Below, one piece after another: positions 6,711 to 12,183 of a stretch of DNA of 12,183 nt (position 1 is the first letter of the stretch; every line of letters begins with the position of its first letter). Source of the stretch: Candidatus Altarchaeales archaeon A3 (GTDB lineage: Archaea; Altiarchaeota; Altiarchaeia; Altiarchaeales; Altiarchaeaceae). The translations under genes and the position numbers were made by a program. The stretch spans positions 854 through 13,036 of the forward strand of contig MTER01000079.1 in NCBI GenBank assembly GCA_002083985.1. Reading direction: 5' to 3'. Under the pieces are notes generated by a model. That model saw only the letters and a list, made by a program, of their open reading frames with translations. It was not told the DNA's origin and ran no database searches.

Positions 6711-6750
6711 GTATAATTAATAAAATAATTAAAAGTATAATTAATAAAAT
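6711..6750. repeat. Tandem 16-nt repeat before the surface-protein gene
   Basis: GTATAATTAATAAAAT occurs at 6711-6726 and again at 6735-6750, a 24-nt period, ending 13 nt before the ATG at 6764. Both copies are TATA-like, so this could hold the promoter or a paired regulator site. Slippage in AT-rich DNA is the simple alternative. Confidence 0.4.
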
Positions 6751-6763
6751 CAAAATCTGAAAA

Positions 6764-8341
6764 ATGGAAAGAAAAATCCTGAACAAATTTCAAAAAGAAC
6801 ACATTGTGTTTGTATTTTTTGTGGCATTATCTTTAAGTATGCTGCCGTCTATCGTAAATGCAAGTTTTTGCACGGAACAAGAGGCCTTGGGCAAATCATG
6901 TATTCTTACGCAGCCAGTAAAATATCCTTTAAATATAACCTTTTCGGACTGTGCCGTTGATGATGAATGTGCGGTTTTTGTGGCCGGAAATAACAAAAAT
7001 ATAAAAAACGCCAGTGTTATTGTCAGCGGAGCAGCAAATATTCAGGGATATACTGATGATGCAGGAAAATTTAAATTTTCTTCCGACAAAGCAGGAAATA
7101 TAAAAATAAAGGTGGAAAGGGAAAGTTACTATAAAGCAGAAGGTGATTTTTCCATAAAGAAGAGCACCAATGTTGAAATAAATATTCCTGACAATATAGA
7201 AACAAATAGGGAAATTGATACAAATATAAAGAATTCAAAAGGAAAAGGCATAAAGACAAACATCTCAATAGTCACACCCGATGGAAAAATAATCAATGCG
7301 GAAACAGATAAAGACGGAAATGCAAAATTTACTTCTCTAACTCTTGGAAAATATAAAATACTCATTGATGACGGGAATTATAAAGGTGAAAAGGAATTTA
7401 TTGTTTATGGAAAATTAAATATTGTCTGTCCGGATGCTGTGAAGTTTATGGATAAATTTAGCGTTAATGTTATTGATGAAAATAACAATACGATTGATGT
7501 CCAAATTAAAATTTCGGAGTTAAATAAAGAAATAAATAACGGAGAAGAAGTTGTTGCAGAAAAATGCGGGAATTTAAATTTGGCTGCTGAAAAGGAATAT
7601 TATGAAAAGGCAGCAAAAACAATATCTGTGGAAAATAAGAAATTAAATTTAACAGGAAATGCCAAATTAAACGCAAAAGAAAAACATAAATATATGGTAA
7701 GAGATGAAGGCGGAAATCTGGTTGAGGGCGTCCAAATTTTAATTAACGGAACTTATGCCGGAACAACTGATATTAACGGAAGTGCAACAATAAAAATTGA
7801 AAATAGCGGAAAATATACAATATCCGCAAAAAAAGAATGTTATGGTGATTCATCATTATCTATTGAAGTAACCGAATTTTCACTGATGTCGTTATTGCCG
7901 TGGTTGCTGCTTTTATTATTGCTGCTCTTACTTTTACTTTTCCTCCTTTGGAGAAAGTATAAGAAAAGTAATGGTGGTGAAAGTACTCCTGCAAGAACAG
8001 AGACCCCTTTCGGAATAATAACAAAATCAACCAAAATAGTAAAAAGAAGCGGATTAAATATTCCTGGAGCGTCAGATGAACAGAAAATTTATGTTTATCT
8101 GATTGCTGAAAGAGACATGAAAAATTGTCACCTCGCTGATAGCATTCCGGTAAATCTTGATGTAAATGTAATGACTTTGGGTGTTGAAAGGAGCGAAAAC
8201 ATGCTGACATTAAATCTCGGCGATGTAAATAAAGGCGAAATAAGGATATTAAATTATACCATAAACGGCTCCTGTGAAGTAGAAAACGCAAAAATTGTTT
8301 ATGACGGCGGAGAAATAAAAATTCTGATAAGGTATGTGTAA
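6764..8341 (+). CDS. Secreted, membrane-anchored protein with Ig-like/carboxypeptidase-regulatory-like repeats
   Basis: This 525-aa protein has a Sec signal peptide (hydrophobic 14-31, probable cleavage after VNA at 31-33). A Cys-rich segment follows (C36, C46, C63, C69). Then come several beta-sandwich-like repeats of about 70-90 residues with the pattern 'variable strand, T-D-x-x-G-x-x-x-F/I, x-G-x-Y-x-I' (near 83-140, 163-214 and 308-370), as in carboxypeptidase regulatory-like or bacterial Ig-like domains. A very Leu-rich membrane helix spans 374-396 and is followed by the basic stop-transfer RKYKK. Unusually, about 125 residues follow on the presumed cytoplasmic side and also look beta-rich. 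No enzyme motif is visible. A cell-surface, adhesion or envelope role is inferred from topology only. No close operon partner is apparent, as nop5 follows 43 nt later and is functionally unrelated. Confidence 0.75.
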   Translation: MERKILNKFQKEHIVFVFFVALSLSMLPSIVNASFCTEQEALGKSCILTQPVKYPLNITFSDCAVDDECAVFVAGNNKNIKNASVIVSGAANIQGYTDDAGKFKFSSDKAGNIKIKVERESYYKAEGDFSIKKSTNVEINIPDNIETNREIDTNIKNSKGKGIKTNISIVTPDGKIINAETDKDGNAKFTSLTLGKYKILIDDGNYKGEKEFIVYGKLNIVCPDAVKFMDKFSVNVIDENNNTIDVQIKISELNKEINNGEEVVAEKCGNLNLAAEKEYYEKAAKTISVENKKLNLTGNAKLNAKEKHKYMVRDEGGNLVEGVQILINGTYAGTTDINGSATIKIENSGKYTISAKKECYGDSSLSIEVTEFSLMSLLPWLLLLLLLLLLLLFLLWRKYKKSNGGESTPARTETPFGIITKSTKIVKRSGLNIPGASDEQKIYVYLIAERDMKNCHLADSIPVNLDVNVMTLGVERSENMLTLNLGDVNKGEIRILNYTINGSCEVENAKIVYDGGEIKILIRYV

Positions 8342-8384
8342 ATAAATAATGAAATTTAGCGATAATAAAATTTAAAAATTTAAA

Positions 8385-9494
8385 GTGTTTCAAATTCAGA
8401 CAAACCCGTTGGGATGCTTTGCAATAAGAGATGGAAAAATAATATCACATAGTTCGTTTATTTCCGGACAAAGCACCGAAATAACTGCAAAATCTCTCAT
8501 TTATGCGAGAAAAAATTTACTTCCCGAAGAGTGTAAAATAGCAGAGGACTTAAGTAAATCCAAAGCCGGCTGTGAAATCGGTCTAAAAAACTGTGAGCGA
8601 GCAAAGCAGGACAAAACAAATTTTGAAAATGTCCGTTTTGTTGAAATTTCCCAGTCAAAAATTATTCCGATTGAAGAAATAGCAGAACAAATTATGATAG
8701 ATCCGTATGAATTAAAAAGACATATATGGTCGGTAAATTTGGAAATCACAAAAGAAGAGATGAGAGCGCCTGAAATTGATAGAGTAGCAATTCAGTTAAT
8801 CAGCACAGTAGATGAATTAAATAATACCGTAAATTTAATGGATGAACAATTGCACGAATATTACGGAGCATATTTTCCGGAAATTGACGCAATCAGCGAC
8901 CATGAAATTTATGCATCTGTCGCAGCGTTGGGAAACAGGGAAAATTTAGATCTGAAAAATATAAATTTAAGCGAAAAAATAAAGGAAAAACTAAGAACGG
9001 AAGGTATAGCATCGTTCGGAATGAAATTAGATGATAAATATATAAGCGGTGCATCACTTCTTGCAGGTGAAATTTTAAATTTATATAAGTTAAAGGCAGA
9101 ACTTGAGGAAAATCTAAAAAGAGTAATGATTGAAATATCGCCAAATCTCTCATATCTTGCCGGACATATGCTCGGAGCAAGATTGTTGCTGCGTGCTGGT
9201 TCTCTTGAAAAACTGGCGTTTATGCCTGCAAGTACGGTTCAAATGCTCGGAGCGGAAAAAGCCCTTTTTAAATTTTTAAGGACGAAAAAACTCCCTCCGA
9301 AACACGGAATAATATTTACTCTGTCTGAAATATGCACTGCACAAAAGAAAGACAGAGGAAAGATATCAAGAAATTTCGCGGCAAAGGTATCAATTGCCGC
9401 CAAAGTTGATTATTTTAAAGGGGATTTTGTAGGGAAAGAACTTAAAGAGAAATTTAATAAAGTTATTGAAAATTTAAAACACAAAAGGCATTAA
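8385..9494 (+). CDS. nop5: Nop5 (Nop56/58-like) core protein of C/D-box RNPs
   Basis: Nop5 is the scaffold of archaeal box C/D guide RNPs. It binds the L7Ae-kink-turn complex through its Nop domain and recruits fibrillarin for 2'-O-methylation of rRNA and tRNA. The 369-aa protein shows the usual order: an N-terminal fibrillarin-binding domain (about 1-115), a central helical coiled-coil dimerisation region (about 125-255), and the Nop domain with ISPNLSYLAG, GARLLLRAGSL (about 264-274), PASTVQMLGAEKALF and PKHGIIF. It ends in RGKISRNFAAKVSIAAKVDYF and a basic tail. Translation most likely starts at GTG 8385, since no ATG or clear Shine-Dalgarno is nearby. Archaeal nop5 is usually followed by fibrillarin (flpA), but here a TraB-like gene follows, so fibrillarin must be elsewhere. 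Confidence 0.95.
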   Translation: MFQIQTNPLGCFAIRDGKIISHSSFISGQSTEITAKSLIYARKNLLPEECKIAEDLSKSKAGCEIGLKNCERAKQDKTNFENVRFVEISQSKIIPIEEIAEQIMIDPYELKRHIWSVNLEITKEEMRAPEIDRVAIQLISTVDELNNTVNLMDEQLHEYYGAYFPEIDAISDHEIYASVAALGNRENLDLKNINLSEKIKEKLRTEGIASFGMKLDDKYISGASLLAGEILNLYKLKAELEENLKRVMIEISPNLSYLAGHMLGARLLLRAGSLEKLAFMPASTVQMLGAEKALFKFLRTKKLPPKHGIIFTLSEICTAQKKDRGKISRNFAAKVSIAAKVDYFKGDFVGKELKEKFNKVIENLKHKRH

Positions 9495-9626
9495 CATTAT
9501 TTGATTACATGGTTGGAAATAAAAATTTTGAAATCTCCGAATGAAATGAATTTTTCTTAAATTTCTGATTTTAAATTTATTTTTAAATCACATCACTCCT
9601 GCTTGGAGATTTTAAATAAATTTAAA

Positions 9627-10415
9627 ATGATAAAAATAATAGGTACTGGACATGTATTGCAAAAGAGTGTCAATGAAGTCAGAAAGGAAATTTCCGAACT
9701 TAAACCAAATTTCGTTACAGTTGAATTAGATAAAAAGAGGTATGAAATTTTAAAGGAAAATAACTTTGATTTAAATTTTGAAAGAGAACATTCTTTGTCT
9801 TCATTATTTTCAAATCCTTCAAATATACTCTCCTATTTGCTGGCGGAGATTCAAATGGAACTTGGGAAAAAATTTAATGTTGTTCCAGGGGCAGAGATGA
9901 GAGAGGCAATTCTATGCGCGCGAGAAATAAATGCAGGTGTCGTTTTAATTGACAGAGATATAAGCATAACTATAAATCGACTATTAAATTTACCTCTTAA
10001 TGAAAAGATTAAGATGCTGACAATCTCGCCAAAAATGACAAAGGATATTAATTTTGGAGTTGGCGGAATAGAAGGAATACTTGAATTGAAAAATTTGGAG
10101 AAAATAACGAAGATGCTGAAGAAATTTCCGAAATTTTACAACGGACTGATTGCTGAAAGGGACATATATATGGCGATGAATTTGTATTTGCTGCAGTCAA
10201 AATTTCCTTATGCGAACATTGTTGCCGTTGTTGGGGCAGGGCATAAAGAAGGAATTGAAAAATTTTTAAATAAGTTTGAAAAGGAAGGAATAATGGATAT
10301 AAATGTTAATGGAATTAAACGAATTGAAAAAATTTCATTGTCATCACATATTACAAATGTTTTCTTTGTTTTCGTTCTGATGTTTGCATTTCTTGTTTTA
10401 AAAATATCAAAATAA
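9627..10415 (+). CDS. TraB/PrgY-like membrane protein, short form
   Basis: The TraB/PrgY/GumN family shares a Tiki-like fold, with some members acting as metalloproteases or binding peptide pheromones. The archaeal role is unknown. From ATG 9627 the product is 262 aa and begins directly with the first strand and GTGH motif (residues 6-9). It then has VELDKKRYEIL, GAEMREAI (88-95), VVLIDRDI (105-112), LIAERD (174-179) and GAGHKEG (203-209), all family blocks. One membrane helix closes the protein (about 241-259). Many archaeal homologues are nearer 400 aa with several C-terminal helices, so this is a short form. A TTG at 9603 would add 8 residues, but the family N-terminus favours the ATG. The roughly 130 nt before it are AT-rich with no other gene. 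Confidence 0.87.
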   Translation: MIKIIGTGHVLQKSVNEVRKEISELKPNFVTVELDKKRYEILKENNFDLNFEREHSLSSLFSNPSNILSYLLAEIQMELGKKFNVVPGAEMREAILCAREINAGVVLIDRDISITINRLLNLPLNEKIKMLTISPKMTKDINFGVGGIEGILELKNLEKITKMLKKFPKFYNGLIAERDIYMAMNLYLLQSKFPYANIVAVVGAGHKEGIEKFLNKFEKEGIMDINVNGIKRIEKISLSSHITNVFFVFVLMFAFLVLKISK

Positions 10416-10418
10416 ATT

Positions 10419-10567
10419 TGTAACTATTCAGAGGGTACAAAAATTACTAAAAACTGCAGGTTTTTAATCTTTAAAAATCTATTGGATTTTTAAATTACCT
10501 GTGAAAAAAAAAATTTCAAAAAGTCAAAAAATTTACCGGTAATTTTTTAGGTGGCTGAATAGTTACA
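10419..10567. mobile_element. 149-bp element with perfect 13-bp terminal inverted repeats
   Basis: TGTAACTATTCAG (10419-10431) and CTGAATAGTTACA (10555-10567) are exact inverted copies. The adjoining inner bases (GGGTACAAAAATTACT against AATTTTTTAGGTGG) are also partly complementary. The interior carries copy B of the 50-nt two-hairpin repeat. It starts 3 nt after the traB-like stop and ends 32 nt before the methyltransferase stop, between convergent genes. It could be a MITE, or a large bidirectional terminator structure. Confidence 0.5.
10446..10495. repeat. Dispersed 50-nt two-hairpin repeat, copy B
   Basis: It matches 3890-3939 at 44 of 50 positions. Hairpin 1 is 10448-10455 with 10459-10466, and hairpin 2 is the same 10-bp stem as in copy A with loop TATTG. 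Relative to copy A, the second pair of hairpin 1 changes from G-C to A-T on both sides, so pairing is preserved. Confidence 0.65.
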
Positions 10568-10599
10568 TAAATTTTTTATCTAAAATTTAAACATCTTAT

Positions 10600-11502
10600 C
10601 TAAATTTCCAATATTATTTTTGTCTGTGTCAGATATGGTGCCAGTCGGTTTTTTGCAAGTGAAATATACTCCTGATTTATCTCATAGCCCACAAAATTTC
10701 TTCTTGACTTGATTGCTGCGACCGCTGTTGTTCCGCTGCCTATAAAGGGATCAAGTATAATGTCATCTTTGAATGAATATAGTTGAATCAGCCGGTATGG
10801 AAGTTCTTCCGGAAATGGTGCAGGATGTCCAATTCTTCTTGCACTTTCAGCGTTCATTGTCCAAATGGATTTTGTACATTCCATAAACTGTTCTTTCGTG
10901 ATTGTGTTCTGTTTTCCATTAGCAATTCTATTATAATCGCCTTTTGAAAACACTAAAATATATTCATGAATATCTCGCAAAATTGGATTTGTAGCACTTT
11001 GCCAGCTTCCCCATGCAGTTGAAGGACTTGCACTCGCTGCTTTGTTCCATATAATTTCACCTCTCATGTTAAAACCAATATCCATCATCATTCGGGAAAT
11101 GTAGTCGGAGAGCGGGATATATGGCTTGCGTCCAAGATTTGCAACATTTATACAGGTGCGTCCTCCATTTGCCAAAACGCGATATGTCTCTTTAAATGAG
11201 TTTTCAAGTAATTGTAAATATTCCTCTAATGAAAGGTCATTATCATATTCCTTTGAAACATTGTAAGGTGGAGAAGTAATCATTAAATGAATGGAGTTGT
11301 CTGGCAGCTCTTTCATATTTTCTGCAGAGCCAAGAATAATTGTATTTAAGAGTTCGTCAGGCAATTTGTTTTCTGTTTTATCAATTACTTCTTTATTTTC
11401 AAGCGTTGAATATAATTTTGAATTGTAAAATTTGGAGCTATCGTGATTGATTCTTCCGTTTGTTCCAAAAGCACTCGTTTCTGTTCCTTTTGATTGTATC
11501 AT
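10600..11502 (-). CDS. Site-specific DNA methyltransferase, beta class with SPPY motif (probable N4-cytosine)
   Basis: It transfers a methyl group from S-adenosylmethionine to an exocyclic amino group in DNA. The 300-aa protein has the catalytic motif IV TSPPY (residues 76-80) before the SAM-binding motif I DPFIGSGTT (251-259), with GYEINQEY (272-279) as motif II. This is the beta order. SPPY is most common in N4-cytosine enzymes, although some N6-adenine enzymes have it too. A conserved-looking N-terminal segment (GRINHDSSKFY) precedes the catalytic domain. It starts 1 nt after the stop of the upstream gene, which is probably its restriction partner, so translation is likely coupled. Target specificity cannot be read from the protein. 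The absence of CTAG from this window suggests that site as a guess. Confidence 0.92.
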   Translation of the reverse strand: MIQSKGTETSAFGTNGRINHDSSKFYNSKLYSTLENKEVIDKTENKLPDELLNTIILGSAENMKELPDNSIHLMITSPPYNVSKEYDNDLSLEEYLQLLENSFKETYRVLANGGRTCINVANLGRKPYIPLSDYISRMMMDIGFNMRGEIIWNKAASASPSTAWGSWQSATNPILRDIHEYILVFSKGDYNRIANGKQNTITKEQFMECTKSIWTMNAESARRIGHPAPFPEELPYRLIQLYSFKDDIILDPFIGSGTTAVAAIKSRRNFVGYEINQEYISLAKNRLAPYLTQTKIILEI

Positions 11503-11503
11503 T

Positions 11504-12058
11504 TTAATTTCGGATTAAGATTAAGAATTTTTCTGCTTTGGCGATATCAGTTGACTCCTGACTTGCAATGCGAATAAATTCCCCAAGTTTTGCTTTTGAA
11601 GTCATTGAAGAAAAGTAATTTAAATCTGTTTCAACAAGTCCTTTACAGAGTTGTAAAATTTTGTCGGCAGATTGAATTGTCTGAAATCCTTGTTTGAGAG
11701 TTACTTTAACAAAATCACTATTGGTTGGTTGTGGATTGAGTGACCAAAACCCTTGAATAACTCCTAATATTTTAAGAAAGTCAACTTTTTTCTGATAACT
11801 ATTTGTTATTGGGCTATTTCCTAAAACTATAATAGGAATTTTTGTTGAAGCAAATCCGGAAACCCTGATGTTAATTGATTTTCCAATTGCTTTTAACATT
11901 GAGTCGGATCGTAGCAAAGAAGGATTTCCTTTGTGTTGTTTATAGTCCCCTACGAACTCAATTTTATTAGGTTGTGAGAATTTGTAATTTGATACAACAC
12001 TCATTTTGATTTCAAAAAGAATCTTGATATTTTCTGCTTGTTGATTAATATTAGACAT
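11504..12058 (-). CDS. Unrecognised protein, probable type II restriction endonuclease
   Basis: I do not recognise the family of this 184-aa protein. The function is suggested by position: it lies directly upstream of a type II-like methyltransferase with a 1-nt gap, and its size fits small type II enzymes. A possible PD-(D/E)xK remnant is IEFVGDYKQ (D38-Y-K40), with EIK at 17-19 as another candidate. Neither is convincing alone. No membrane segment, signal peptide or helix-turn-helix is obvious, which argues against a controller protein or toxin. The start at 12058 gives 184 aa, and an ATG 18 codons in (MSVVSNYKF) is an alternative. The protein could also be a truncated or divergent endonuclease. 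Confidence 0.55.
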   Translation of the reverse strand: MSNINQQAENIKILFEIKMSVVSNYKFSQPNKIEFVGDYKQHKGNPSLLRSDSMLKAIGKSINIRVSGFASTKIPIIVLGNSPITNSYQKKVDFLKILGVIQGFWSLNPQPTNSDFVKVTLKQGFQTIQSADKILQLCKGLVETDLNYFSSMTSKAKLGEFIRIASQESTDIAKAEKFLILIRN

Positions 12059-12183
12059 GTTGCGAAATAATTTTCAATCTATTGTTACAATATATTCATA
12101 ATAATTTCAAATTTTTTCCATCATATTTTACAGCATAAAAAACAATTTTTTAGATGGTTTATATATTGTTATGATATAAAATA
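12059..12183 (-). promoter_or_regulatory. Candidate promoter region of the restriction-modification pair
   Basis: On the minus strand, AT-rich TATA-like boxes lie around 12088-12098 (GAATATATTG, about 35 nt before the ATG, suiting a short leader) and 12158-12167 (AATATATAAA, about 100 nt before it). No Shine-Dalgarno precedes 12058. The boxes are weakly distinguished from the AT-rich background. Confidence 0.3.

Noticed and set aside
7860..8393. 177-aa minus-strand frame
   Set aside because: It lies opposite the surface-protein gene; its composition is the complement of that coding sequence and no domain is visible.
9603..9626. TTG-started extension of the TraB-like protein
   Set aside because: The family begins directly at the strand before GTGH, which fits ATG 9627.
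1..12183. CRISPR array
   Set aside because: The repeats seen are pairs or inverted copies; no regularly spaced direct repeat series with spacers exists.

Overview
The window is AT-rich (roughly one third G+C by eye) and archaeal. The evidence is archaeal-type PEP carboxylase, PurP, RibL-type FAD synthetase, Nop5, and a tRNA-Tyr with C1-G72, an intron after position 37 and no encoded CCA. The gene set fits a euryarchaeal or Altiarchaeota-like genome, but the lineage cannot be fixed from this sequence.

Layout. (1) 1-3479, plus strand: the 3' part of a purC-like gene broken by a -1 frameshift, overlapping a metallophosphoesterase fused to a beta-carbonic-anhydrase-like domain, then archaeal PEP carboxylase 20 nt later. 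(2) 3480-4175: no gene. It holds a candidate 617-bp inverted-repeat-bounded element full of hairpins. (3) 4176-4747, minus strand: ribL preceded by an unlisted 36-aa membrane micropeptide with an ATGA overlap. (4) 4838-5048: tRNA-Tyr (with intron) and tRNA-Asp. (5) 5049-5555: no gene, with short inverted repeats. (6) 5556-6551: purP. (7) 6764-8341: a secreted, membrane-anchored beta-domain protein. (8) 8385-9494: nop5, without its usual fibrillarin neighbour. (9) 9627-10415: a short TraB/PrgY-like protein. (10) 10419-10567: a small element with perfect 13-bp terminal inverted repeats. (11) 10600-12058, minus strand: a SPPY-type DNA methyltransferase and, 1 nt upstream, a small unrecognised protein that is probably its restriction partner.

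How they work together. The first cluster suggests a bicarbonate supply role: a carbonic-anhydrase-like module encoded directly before PEP carboxylase, which consumes HCO3-. PurC and PurP both belong to IMP synthesis. RibL makes FAD. Nop5 is the scaffold of C/D-box methylation RNPs. The right end is a candidate type II restriction-modification pair. I found no CTAG tetranucleotide in the whole window, which makes CTAG a testable guess for its target. Two copies of a 50-nt structured repeat lie in the two intergenic regions between convergent genes.
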